From positions 62,001-126,000 of the forward strand of contig NZ_QKKX01000005.1 of assembly GCF_003434305.1 (NCBI RefSeq): 64,000 nucleotides of DNA, given 5' to 3'. The translations under genes and the position numbers were made by a program. The stretch is from Micromonospora sp. MW-13. Its GTDB lineage: Bacteria; Actinomycetota; Actinomycetes; Mycobacteriales; Micromonosporaceae. The notes under the pieces were generated by a model that made no database searches, was not told where the DNA came from, and saw only the letters and a list, made by a program, of their open reading frames with translations. This document shows positions 40,625 to 48,893 of this stretch, piece by piece (position 1 is the first letter of the stretch; each line of letters opens with the position of its first letter).

Positions 40625-41638
40625 ATGAGACGTCGCGGCGTGACCGTCCTCCTGGGTGCCCTGCTCACCACCCTGCTGAGCTTCGGTGTGCTCAACGCGC
40701 CCATCCCGTACGTGGTGCTCGGCCCCGGGCCGACGGTGAACACGCTGGGCACCTCGGACGGCAAGGAGGTCATCCAGGTGTCCGGGCGCGCGACGTCCAC
40801 CTCCGCCGGCCAGCTCCGGCTGACCACGGTCGGGGTGCAGCCCACCGTCCGGCTGCGCTCGGCGCTGGCCGGCTGGTTCTCCTCCGACGAGGCGGTGGTG
40901 CCGCGCGAGCTGGTCTACCCGCCGGGGGAGAGCCAGCAGGAGGTGGAGCAGCGCAACGAGGAGGACTTCCGCAACTCCCAGACCAGTGCCGAGACGGCGG
41001 CCCTGCGGGAGCTGGGTTTCCCGGTCCAGGTGCAGGTCAAGACCGTTGCGGCGGACGGTCCGTCGGCCGGGGCGCTGAAGGTTGGCGACGTCGTCACCGC
41101 CGTCGACGGCACGCCGGTCACCAGCGCCGGCCGGCTCACCGAGCTGATCCGGGCCAAGCCGGCGGGCACCGCGCTGACCATCGGGTACACCCGCGACGGT
41201 GCCGCCGCCACGGCGCAGGTCACCAGCCGGGAGCAGGACGGCCGGCCGCGGATCGGGGTCGAGATCGACCAGCAGCAGCCGCACCCGTTCACCCTCTCCA
41301 TCGACCTGGGCGACATCGGCGGCCCGAGCGCCGGCCTGATGTTCGCCCTCGGGATCGTGGACAAGCTGGAGCCGGCCGACCTCACCGGCGGGAAGATCAT
41401 CGCCGGCACCGGCACGATCGACGACGAGGGCCGGGTCGGCCCGATCGGCGGGATCGCCCAGAAGCTGGTCGGCGCGAAGCAGGCCGGGGCCAAGGTGTTC
41501 CTGGTGCCGGAGGCCAACTGCGCCGAGGCGGTCCGCAACCCGCAACCCGGCCTCCCGCTGCTCAGGGTGGGCACCCTGGACGACGCGCTGACGGCCCTGG
41601 CGGCGCTGCGCGAGGGCCGGGAGCCGACCCGCTGCTGA
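40625..41638 (+). CDS. PDZ-domain protein with Lon-type (S16) protease domain
   Basis: A 337-residue membrane-anchored protease. One N-terminal transmembrane helix (VTVLLGALLTTLLSFGVL), a PDZ domain around residues 125-205 (GALKVGDVVTAVDGTPV), and a C-terminal Lon-like domain with the catalytic Ser in DIGGPSAGLMFALG and the Lys in IAQKLVGAKQAGA. No ATPase domain. The active site faces outside. Family known as YlbL-like in Gram-positives, where it can cleave an SOS cell-division inhibitor. Start ATG 40625 with a leaderless -10. Confidence 0.9.
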   Translation: MRRRGVTVLLGALLTTLLSFGVLNAPIPYVVLGPGPTVNTLGTSDGKEVIQVSGRATSTSAGQLRLTTVGVQPTVRLRSALAGWFSSDEAVVPRELVYPPGESQQEVEQRNEEDFRNSQTSAETAALRELGFPVQVQVKTVAADGPSAGALKVGDVVTAVDGTPVTSAGRLTELIRAKPAGTALTIGYTRDGAAATAQVTSREQDGRPRIGVEIDQQQPHPFTLSIDLGDIGGPSAGLMFALGIVDKLEPADLTGGKIIAGTGTIDDEGRVGPIGGIAQKLVGAKQAGAKVFLVPEANCAEAVRNPQPGLPLLRVGTLDDALTALAALREGREPTRC

Positions 41639-41741
41639 TCGCGCGCGGCCCCCGGCGTGACCGTGGGCCGACGCTTTCAGGAACACCCCGTACTCTGGGT
41701 GCCTGGTCGGAGCCGATCACATCGAGCGTGCGGAGCCAACA

Positions 41742-44720
41742 GTGGTCATGCGTAGCAGCCCCCTGCCGAGGATGAGCCGGCGCGGACGCGTCACGATCGG
41801 GGTGCTGATCGGGGTGTTCGTGCTCTTCACCCTGCTGGGCTGGGGTGTGCAGGCCTGGACCGACTGGCTCTGGTTCGACGAGGTCCGGTACACCCAGGTG
41901 TTCACCGGGGTGCTCGCCACCCGGGTGCTGCTCTTCCTCATCGTCGGCCTCGCCATGGCGGTGATCGTCGGCGGCAACCTGTGGCTGGCCCACCGGCTGC
42001 GGCCCCGGCTGCGACCGCACTCGCTGGAGCAGGCCACCCTGGAGCGGTACCGGATGGTGCTCGGACCCCGGCTCGGCCTGTGGATCAGCCTGGTCGCCGT
42101 CGTGGTCGGGCTCTTCGCGGGGCTGTCGGCGCAGAGCCGGTGGAGCCAGTGGCTGCTGTTCCGCAACGGCGGTGACTTCGGCGTCGAGGACCCGGAGTTC
42201 GGTGTCGACATCGGCTTCTACGTCTTCCAGCTGCCGTTCTGGCGCTTCGTGCTCGGCCTCGGCTTCACCGCCGTCGTGCTCGCCCTGCTCGGCGCGCTGG
42301 CCGTGCACTACATCTTCGGCGGCGTGCGGCTACAGGGCGTCGGGGACCGGATGACCAACGCCGCGCGGGCCCACCTGAGCACGCTCGTCGCGGTCTTCGT
42401 CCTGCTCAAGGCCGTCGCGTACGTGCTGGACCGGCGCTCCATGCTGCTGGAGTACAACGAGGGGGCGAAGCTCTACGGCGCCGGGTACGCCGACATCAAC
42501 GCGCTGCTGCCGGCCAAGGAGATCCTCGCCTACATCTCGGTCGTGGTGGCCATCGCGATCATCGTGTTCTCCAACGCGGTGATGCGGAACCTGGTCTGGC
42601 CGGGCATCTCGCTGGCCCTGCTCGGCGTCTCCGCGGTCGCCATCGGCGGCATCTACCCCTGGGCGGTGCAGACCTTCGAGGTCAAGCCGAGCGCCAAGGA
42701 CAAGGAGGCCCCGTACATCGAGCGCAGCATCGGGGCCACCCGGGCGGCGTTCGGGCTGGCCGACACGAAGACCTCGCCGTACGCGGCGAACAACCTCGTC
42801 CCGCCGGCGAGCCTGGGCACCGACACCTCCGTGGTGTCGAACGTGCGGCTGCTCGACCCGCAGCTCGTCTCCGAGACGTACACCCAGCTCCAGCAGGTCC
42901 GGGGCTTCTACGACTTCGGCCCCAAGCTGGACATCGACCGGTACGCCGTGGGCGGCAACACCTCCGACTACGTGGTCGGGGTCCGGGAGGTCAACTACAA
43001 CGAGCTGACCGACCAGCAGAACACCTGGATCAACCGGCACACCGTCTACACCCACGGCTACGGCCTGGTCGCCGCGCCGGCCAACCAGGTGGTCTGCGGC
43101 GGGCAGCCGTACTTCGTCTCGGGCTTCCTCGGCGAGAAGACCCAGGAGGCGTGCTCCTCGCAGACCGAGCAGATCCCGGCCAGCCAGCCGCGCATCTACT
43201 ACGGCGAGCGGATGGGCCCGGACGACTACGCGATCGTCGGGCAGGCGAACCCGGAGCGGAACGCGGAGTTCGACCGGCCGACCCAGACCGGCGGCGAACA
43301 GTACTACACCTACACCGGTGAGGGTGGCGTCGAGATCGGCTCGTTCACTCGCCGGCTGCTGTACGCGATCAAGCAGCAGGAGTCGAACTTCCTGCTCTCC
43401 GAGGCGGTCAACGAGAACTCGAAGCTGCTCTACGTGCGCAACCCCCGGGACCGGGTGGAGAAGGTCGCGCCGTTCCTCACCCTCGACGGCGACCCGTACC
43501 CGGCGGTGGTCGGTGGTCGGGTGCAGTGGATCGTCGACGGCTACACGACGGCCGCGACCTACCCGTACGCCGAGCGGGTCAACCTCCAGGCCGAGACGAC
43601 CGACGAGCTGACCGGACGGGGCACGTTCCAGCTCGCCCGGGAGAACGTCAACTACATCCGCAACTCCGTCAAGGCCACGGTCGACGCGTACGACGGCACG
43701 GTCCGGCTGTACGAGTTCGACCAGAGCGACCCGGTGCTGAAGGCGTGGAACAAGGCGTTCGGCGGGGACCTGGTGCTGCCGAACGACAAGATCCCGGCCG
43801 AGCTGCGGGAGCACTTCCGCTACCCGGCCGACCTGTTCAAGGTGCAGCGCAACCTGCTGACCAAGTTCCACGTCACCGCCCCGGGCGACTTCTATTCGGC
43901 GCAGGACTTCTGGCAGGTGCCGAACGTGCCGGACAACCCGGACGGCGGGCAGAAGCAGCCGCCGTACTACCTGTGGACCCAGTTCCCCGGCCAGGAGGCG
44001 CCGCGCTTCCAGCTCACCTCGGCGGTCACCCCGAACGGCCGGCAGAACCTCGCGGCGCTGATCTCCGGCTCGTACGTGGACGGCAAGCCGAAGCTGGAGG
44101 TGCTGGAGCTGCCGGACCAGACCCGGATCTCCGGCCCGGTACAGGTGCACCAGCAGATGACCAACAACGCCAACATCCGGCAGCAGCTCAACCTGCTCTC
44201 CTCCAACCAGGCGCAGGTGCAGTACGGAAACCTGCTGTCGCTGCCCTTCGGCAACGGGATGCTCTACGTCGAGCCGGTCTACGTGAAGAGCAACCAGCAG
44301 GACGCGTATCCGCTGTTGCAGAAGGTGCTGCTGTCGTACGGCGACGGCGGTTCGTACGTGGTGCTGGCCAACAACCTCACCGACGGCATCAAGCAGCTTG
44401 TCGAGCAGGGCAAGCAGGCCGCCCAGGGCACCACCCCACCGCCGTCCGGCGAGACGCCGCCCGGCGGCGGGACCAACCCGCCGCCGCTGACCGGCGAGCT
44501 GGCCGAGGCGGCGGGCAAGGTGCAGGCGGCCATCGCCGAGGTCAAGGCCGCGCAGACGTCCGGCGACTTCGAGCGGTACGGCCGGGCGCTCAAGGCCCTG
44601 GACGACGCGATGACGGCCTTCCAGCAGGCGCAGCGGGCGGCCACGCCGGCCGCGCCGACGCCGGGCGCCTCGCCGAGCGGCAGTCCCGCCCCGTCGCCCT
44701 CGGCGTCGACGGGTGGCTGA
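41742..44720 (+). CDS. UPF0182 large membrane protein
   Basis: A 992-residue protein of UPF0182. Seven or so transmembrane helices lie in the first 330 residues, starting after basic SRRGRVTIGVLIGVFVLF; the remaining 560 residues form a large extracytoplasmic domain with family blocks such as AFGLADTKTSPYAANNL and FYDFGPKLDIDRYAVGG. The C-terminus is a Pro/Ala/Ser-rich tail. Function unknown. GTG 41742 is preceded by GGAG at 6 bases; ATG 41748 is an alternative two codons later. It follows the PDZ protease by 103 bp as in mycobacteria. Confidence 0.9.
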   Translation: MVMRSSPLPRMSRRGRVTIGVLIGVFVLFTLLGWGVQAWTDWLWFDEVRYTQVFTGVLATRVLLFLIVGLAMAVIVGGNLWLAHRLRPRLRPHSLEQATLERYRMVLGPRLGLWISLVAVVVGLFAGLSAQSRWSQWLLFRNGGDFGVEDPEFGVDIGFYVFQLPFWRFVLGLGFTAVVLALLGALAVHYIFGGVRLQGVGDRMTNAARAHLSTLVAVFVLLKAVAYVLDRRSMLLEYNEGAKLYGAGYADINALLPAKEILAYISVVVAIAIIVFSNAVMRNLVWPGISLALLGVSAVAIGGIYPWAVQTFEVKPSAKDKEAPYIERSIGATRAAFGLADTKTSPYAANNLVPPASLGTDTSVVSNVRLLDPQLVSETYTQLQQVRGFYDFGPKLDIDRYAVGGNTSDYVVGVREVNYNELTDQQNTWINRHTVYTHGYGLVAAPANQVVCGGQPYFVSGFLGEKTQEACSSQTEQIPASQPRIYYGERMGPDDYAIVGQANPERNAEFDRPTQTGGEQYYTYTGEGGVEIGSFTRRLLYAIKQQESNFLLSEAVNENSKLLYVRNPRDRVEKVAPFLTLDGDPYPAVVGGRVQWIVDGYTTAATYPYAERVNLQAETTDELTGRGTFQLARENVNYIRNSVKATVDAYDGTVRLYEFDQSDPVLKAWNKAFGGDLVLPNDKIPAELREHFRYPADLFKVQRNLLTKFHVTAPGDFYSAQDFWQVPNVPDNPDGGQKQPPYYLWTQFPGQEAPRFQLTSAVTPNGRQNLAALISGSYVDGKPKLEVLELPDQTRISGPVQVHQQMTNNANIRQQLNLLSSNQAQVQYGNLLSLPFGNGMLYVEPVYVKSNQQDAYPLLQKVLLSYGDGGSYVVLANNLTDGIKQLVEQGKQAAQGTTPPPSGETPPGGGTNPPPLTGELAEAAGKVQAAIAEVKAAQTSGDFERYGRALKALDDAMTAFQQAQRAATPAAPTPGASPSGSPAPSPSASTGG

Positions 44721-44751
44721 CCTGCGCGGGAGCCGCCGGGGTGGGGTCGTT

Positions 44752-44781
44752 TTGCGCGTGGCCCGGGCGGTGCGCTACGGT
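44752..44781 (+). promoter_or_regulatory. Promoter of initiator tRNA
   Basis: -35 TTGCGC (44752-44757), 18-base spacer, -10 TACGGT (44776-44781); the mature tRNA starts 11 bases later. Confidence 0.65.
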
Positions 44782-44792
44782 TAACGAGCCGA

Positions 44793-44866
44793 CGCGGGGT
44801 GGAGCAGCTCGGTAGCTCGCTGGGCTCATAACCCAGAGGTCGCAGGTTCAAATCCTGTCCCCGCTA
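44793..44866 (+). tRNA. Initiator tRNA-fMet (CAU)
   Basis: A 74-base cloverleaf with anticodon CAU in CTGGGCTCATAACCCAG. Initiator hallmarks are present: three consecutive G:C pairs in the anticodon stem, and an unpaired C1 opposite U72 (5' CGCGGGG against CCCCGCTA 3'). The T-loop reads GGTTCAAATCC. CCA is not encoded (CGAG follows). It has its own promoter and terminator and is monocistronic. Confidence 0.96.
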
Positions 44867-44873
44867 CGAGCCG

Positions 44874-44903
44874 GAAGGGCCCGGAGGAAACTCCGGGCCC
44901 TTC
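44874..44903 (+). terminator. Terminator of tRNA-fMet
   Basis: Perfect 13-bp stem (44874-44886 / 44891-44903) closed by a GAAA tetraloop, 8 bases after the tRNA. Confidence 0.88.
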
Positions 44904-45009
44904 TGCATCTCCCGTCCCGCGTCCCGGCGGCGGCGGCCCGCCCGGAGTGCGCCGGTGAATCCCGCCCGTCCCGGGTGCCGCTGTTGCGCCGCTCGGCGAG
45001 GATGGGGGC

Positions 45010-45261
45010 ATGTCTTCGTGGAACAAGTGGTGGGGCCGGCTGAGCGCGGTCCTCGGTGCGGTCGTGTTGTCGGTCTTCGTCCCGGTCGCGGCCTGGGCGT
45101 CCACCGGTCCCGGCGACCTGGTGGTCGAGGCCGCCAAGCGGCGTTCCCGGGGCGGCGGCGTCGGCTTCCTGGGGCTGCTCTGCTGCCTGGTCGTCGTCGG
45201 CGGGATCGTCGTGCTGGTGCTACTGCTGATGCGCAACCGGCGAAACCGTCCGCCACGCTGA
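45010..45261 (+). CDS. Small membrane protein (83 aa)
   Basis: ATG 45010 with GGATGGGGG upstream. A first hydrophobic segment (LSAVLGAVVLSVFVPVAAWA, with an AWA cleavage-like end) may be a signal peptide, then a short linker with a basic KRRSRGGGVGF patch, a second transmembrane helix (LLCCLVVVGGIVVLVLLL), and a basic RNRRNRPPR tail. No family recognised. Convergent with the binding-protein gene, stops 16 bp apart. Confidence 0.65.
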   Translation: MSSWNKWWGRLSAVLGAVVLSVFVPVAAWASTGPGDLVVEAAKRRSRGGGVGFLGLLCCLVVVGGIVVLVLLLMRNRRNRPPR

Positions 45262-45276
45262 GGGCGGCGGGTCGGG

Positions 45277-46608
45277 TCACTCGGCCAGCGCGGCGTTGGC
45301 CTGGGCGATGAACCGGGAGGTCGCCGGGCGGATGCCGGACCGGCCGGACAGGATCCCTTCGGCCGTGGCGACGAGCAGGGCCCGCACCCGGGCGTGCCCC
45401 TTCGGGGGCGGACTGGGCGCGGGGCCGAGCCCGTCGGCGAGGGCGGCGGCGAGGGCGGCGGCGCGCTGCTGCCCGGCGTCGGTCACGCTCTCCTCGACGT
45501 ACCGGCGGATGGCGAGGTTCGGATTGACCCCCCGCTCCTGGCCCAGTGCCAGGCCCGCCCCCATGTTCGTGGTGAGGAAGTTGATCACCTCGGCCACGAC
45601 GTCGGGTCGCCGGGTGCCGCGGAACGCCGCCCAGTACATCGACGCCCGCGCCCACTGCGCGCCCGGCGGGCCGGGGAACGCGGCCATCGCCAGCTCGTCG
45701 TTGGTGTAGCGCTGAAGCTCGGGGAACTGGTGGGCCCACGCGAACGAGGCGGCCGTGTGCCCGGTGACCACCAACTGCCGGTTCGTCTCGCCGTTGTCGG
45801 CCTGGTCGACCAGTGCGGCGCTCGGGGTGGCCTTGCGGGTCCGGGCGGCCTGCCACAGCTCGAACCAGTCGACCAGGTCGCTCGCGCCGAAGCCGAGCTG
45901 CCGGCCCTGGTACAGCTCGCCGCCCCGGGACCGCAGCCAGAGCCAGAGCGCCCGGTGGTCCCCGGACGGGTCCATCGTGCCGGCGACCCGGCCGTCGGCG
46001 GCCCGGGTGACCCGGGCCGCCCAGTCGACGTACTCCTGCCAGGACATCCCGGTGCGGGGCTCCGGGACGCCCAGCCGGCGTAGCAGGGCGCGGTTGTAGA
46101 CCACGGCGGCGCTGGTCTGGGCCGCCGCCACGCCCATGGTGCGGCCGTCGACCTCGGCGTAGCGGACCAGGCCCGGGGGGAGCCCGCGCAGGTCGAGCCG
46201 GTGGTCGGCGGCGTACCCGCCGAGGTCGAGCAGGATGCCCCGCCGGGCGTACTCGGTGAGGACGGTGTCGTCGACCTGGATCAGGTCGGGCACGTTCCCG
46301 CCGGCCGCCTGGGTGGCCAGCCGGTCGTAGTAGCCGTCCAGGCCCTGCCAGGTGACCCGGAAGCTGACCCGGGGGTTGCGCGCGGAGTAGAGCCGCAGCG
46401 CCTTCTCGGTCAGCTCGGCCCGCTTCGTGCTGCCGTACCAGAAGACGGAGAGCTCGATCAGCCCGTCGTCGACGGGCGTCTCCTCCTCGCCGCCGCCGCA
46501 TCCGGCCAGGCCGGGCACCGCGAGCGGCGCCCCGAGCAGTGCCCCCAGCAGTCGCCGGCGGCCCGGGTCGGCACCGGAGTGGGGGAGCGGGGGACGGGCG
46601 GTGGGCAC
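45277..46608 (-). CDS. Sugar-type ABC extracellular binding lipoprotein (orphan)
   Basis: A 443-residue family 1 solute-binding protein (MalE-like). The N-terminus PGRRRLLGALLG looks like a twin-arginine signal followed by lipobox GLAGC (modified Cys about residue 37). The mature part ELSVFWYGSTKRAELTEKAL and GGNVPDLIQVDDTVLTEYA fit carbohydrate-binding proteins. GTG 46606-46608 has AGGAGAG upstream; the longer frame is not translated-looking. No permease or ATPase gene is adjacent, so it must use a transporter encoded elsewhere or act as a sensor. Confidence 0.85.
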   Translation of the reverse strand: MPTARPPLPHSGADPGRRRLLGALLGAPLAVPGLAGCGGGEEETPVDDGLIELSVFWYGSTKRAELTEKALRLYSARNPRVSFRVTWQGLDGYYDRLATQAAGGNVPDLIQVDDTVLTEYARRGILLDLGGYAADHRLDLRGLPPGLVRYAEVDGRTMGVAAAQTSAAVVYNRALLRRLGVPEPRTGMSWQEYVDWAARVTRAADGRVAGTMDPSGDHRALWLWLRSRGGELYQGRQLGFGASDLVDWFELWQAARTRKATPSAALVDQADNGETNRQLVVTGHTAASFAWAHQFPELQRYTNDELAMAAFPGPPGAQWARASMYWAAFRGTRRPDVVAEVINFLTTNMGAGLALGQERGVNPNLAIRRYVEESVTDAGQQRAAALAAALADGLGPAPSPPPKGHARVRALLVATAEGILSGRSGIRPATSRFIAQANAALAE

Positions 46609-46748
46609 GGGGACTCTCCTGGTCGTCCGGTGGGCGGTCGGACCATTTACACAGCCGGCGCGGGCGGGTGTCAACGGCCGTCCGGCCGGGGATCGGGCCG
46701 AGGCGACCGGGAGATCGGCCGGCCTCGCCGGCGGCCGTCGCCCGGCCC

Positions 46749-46798
46749 CTCCCGTCGCCCCGACCCTCCCGTCGCCCTGACCCTCCCGTCGTCCCGAC
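46749..46798. repeat. Three 17-bp tandem repeats, non-coding
   Basis: CTCCCGTCG recurs at 46749, 46766 and 46783 (period 17) in the spacer before purC. It may act on transcription or be replication slippage; no function can be assigned. Confidence 0.6.
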
Positions 46799-46882
46799 CC
46801 GGGCCGGCCTGCAGGGGGCCGGTGGGCCCTCCCGGGTGGCCGGCACCCAGGCGTCCCGGGGGGCCGTGGTGTACTAGGGCGC

Positions 46883-47716
46883 GTGGAACTTCTGCACTCG
46901 GGCAAGGTCCGGGACGTCTACGCCGATGGCGAGGACCTGATCCTGGTCGCCTCGGACCGGATCTCGATCTACGACGTGGTGCTGCCGACCCCCGTACCCG
47001 ACAAGGGCCGGCTGCTGACGGCGCTGTCGCTGTGGTGGTTCGAGCAGCTCGCCGATCTGGTGCCGAACCACGTCGTCTCCGCCACCGACGTGCCGGCGGA
47101 GTTCGCCGGCCGGGCGATCCGCTGCCGGCGGTTGGAGATGGTCCCGGTCGAGTGCGTCGCCCGGGGGTACCTCACCGGCGGCGGCCTCGCCGAGTACGAG
47201 CGCACCGGCGCGGTCTCCGGCGTCGAGCTGCCCCGCGGGCTGGTCGAGGCGTCGATCCTGCCGGAGCCGATCTTCACCCCGTCGACGAAGGCGCCCAGGG
47301 GCGAGCACGACGAGCCGATCACCTACCAGCAGGTGGTGGACAAGGTCGGCGCGGAGACCGCCGAGCGGCTGCGGCAGATCACCATCGACGTCTACCGCCG
47401 TGGCGCGGAGCTCGCCGCCGAGCGGGGCATCCTGGTCGCCGACACCAAGATCGAGCTGGGCTGGGCGGCGGACGGCACCCTGGTCCTCGGCGACGAGGTG
47501 CTCACCTCCGACTCGTCCCGGTTCTGGCCGGCCGAGTCGTACCAGCCGGGCCGGGCGCAGTTCTCCTACGACAAGCAGTACGTCCGGGACTGGGCGACCG
47601 CCGCCGGCTGGGACAAGCAGCCGCCGGCCCCCGAGGTGCCCGCCGAGGTGATCGAGGCGACCCGGGCCCGCTACGTCGAGGTCTACGAGAAGCTCACCGG
47701 CAACACCTGGGCCTGA
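46883..47716 (+). CDS. purC: SAICAR synthetase
   Basis: PurC joins CAIR and aspartate with ATP in de novo purine synthesis. The 277-residue product shows LHSGKVRDVYADGEDLILVASDRISIYD (written in parts: GKVRDVY and SDRISIYD), the family signature VECVARGYLTGGG, and TKIELGWAADGTLVLGDEVL with the catalytic DEVLTSDSSRF. GTG 46883 gives MELLHSGKV, the normal start. No other pur gene is adjacent. A TGTACT box 7 bases upstream could support a leaderless message but is weaker than the others. Confidence 0.94.
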   Translation: MELLHSGKVRDVYADGEDLILVASDRISIYDVVLPTPVPDKGRLLTALSLWWFEQLADLVPNHVVSATDVPAEFAGRAIRCRRLEMVPVECVARGYLTGGGLAEYERTGAVSGVELPRGLVEASILPEPIFTPSTKAPRGEHDEPITYQQVVDKVGAETAERLRQITIDVYRRGAELAAERGILVADTKIELGWAADGTLVLGDEVLTSDSSRFWPAESYQPGRAQFSYDKQYVRDWATAAGWDKQPPAPEVPAEVIEATRARYVEVYEKLTGNTWA

Positions 47717-47822
47717 CCGCGACCCGTAACCGCGTTTTCGCCGCTCCTGCTGAACCGGGGCCGGGTAAGCACCGAGGATGCAGTCATCACCCTCGGTGCT
47801 CGCACGATTTCGGGATGGTCAC

Positions 47823-48605
47823 ATGAACGACGACATGTGGATCCGGGCTCTCAAGGCTGCCCGGGCCAGCGCGGGCGTCTCCCAGGAGGCGCTCGCCGAG
47901 CTGATCAGGTGGAGCCCGTCCACCATCGCGGCGATCTAGACCGGCCGGCGGCGGCCGACGCCGGACTTCGCCGCGGCGGCGGACGAGGCGCTCGCCACCG
48001 CCGGCCTGCTCGCCGAGCTGCTGGCCGCCGCCAACCGGCAGCAGTCGCCGGTCTGGTTCGCCCCGTGGCGGGCCGTGGAGGCCAATGCCGTCGCCCTGCG
48101 TACGTGCCAGCCGTCGCTGGTGCCGGGGCTGCTCCAGACCGAGGAGTACGCGCGGGCGGTGCTGACCGGGCAGGGCATCCACACCCCGGCCGAGGTGGGG
48201 CAGCTCGTCGCCGGCCGGATGGCCCGCCAGGAGCTGATCGACGGGCCCGCCCCCAGGCGGTTCACCGCCGTCGTGGACGAGGCTGCCCTGCGCCGGGTGG
48301 TCGGCGGCCCGGATGTCCAGCGCGCCCAACTGGAGCGCCTGGTCGAGTGGTCCGCGCTGCCGCACGTTCGGCTCTACGTCGTCCCGGCCGGTGCCGGCGC
48401 GCATCCCGGGCTGGCCGGCGGCTTCGTGCTGGCCACCCTGCCCGACGGCGACGAGGTGGCCTACGTGGACGGGGTCTTCGGTCAGGTGATGGACCGGCCG
48501 GGCGCGATCGATACACTCAGGTCGATGTGGGACACGCTGCTCGGCGAGGCCCTTTCCGAGGGCGCCTCGCTGGAGCTGATCGGGAAGCTGGTGAGCGAGC
48601 TGTGA
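47823..48605 (+). pseudogene. XRE-DUF5753 regulator interrupted by in-frame TAG
   Basis: The 260-codon frame reads MNDDMWIRALKAARASAG, HTH helix SQEALAELIRWSPSTIAAI, then TAG at 47937-47939, then TGRRRPTPDFAAAADEAL in the same frame and a full DUF5753 domain (CQPSLVPGLLQTEEYARAV) to 48605. Homologues have Glu at that position (IETGRRRPT), so a single G to T change of GAG explains it. The break falls inside the DNA-binding domain. A downstream restart at GTG 48075 would give a DUF5753 protein without the HTH. Sequencing error or rare readthrough cannot be excluded. Confidence 0.8.
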
Positions 48606-48793
48606 ACAGTGCCCCCACCCCTCGGTGGCGAGTGTCGACCCGGTCCGGCAACGGCGGCGACACCTGCGTGGAGGTCGCCGACAATCTGCCCGGCCGGGTC
48701 CTGGTGCGCGACTCGAAGGACCGCGACGGCGCGACCCTGACGTTCGCCCCGCCCGCCTGGCGCTCCTTCGTGGACCTGGTCAAGGCGGGCTGA
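48602..48793 (+). CDS. DUF397 protein
   Basis: A 63-residue DUF397 protein (RWRVSTRSGNGGDTCVEVA, VLVRDSKDRDGATLTFAPPA, WRSFVDLVK). GTG overlaps the stop of the broken XRE-DUF5753 gene as GTGA, so the pair was translationally coupled. The DUF397 frame itself is intact, which suggests the upstream nonsense change is recent. Confidence 0.85.
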   Translation: MNSAPTPRWRVSTRSGNGGDTCVEVADNLPGRVLVRDSKDRDGATLTFAPPAWRSFVDLVKAG

Positions 48794-48820
48794 ACATTCG
48801 TCCTCCCCACCGGCTCTTTC

Positions 48821-48883
48821 TTGATCGTCTGTCGATCAACGAGACGACACGCCGGGTGACGCGCCGCCCAGCGACAGACGATC
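48821..48883. terminator. Convergent terminator with two alternative hairpins
   Basis: A local hairpin TTGATCG/CGATCAA (48821-48839) competes with a longer 12-bp pairing GATCGTCTGTCG (48823-48834) with CGACAGACGATC (48872-48883). It lies between the convergent DUF397 and glpK genes. Confidence 0.55.
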
Positions 48884-48893
48884 TTGAGGGCGG

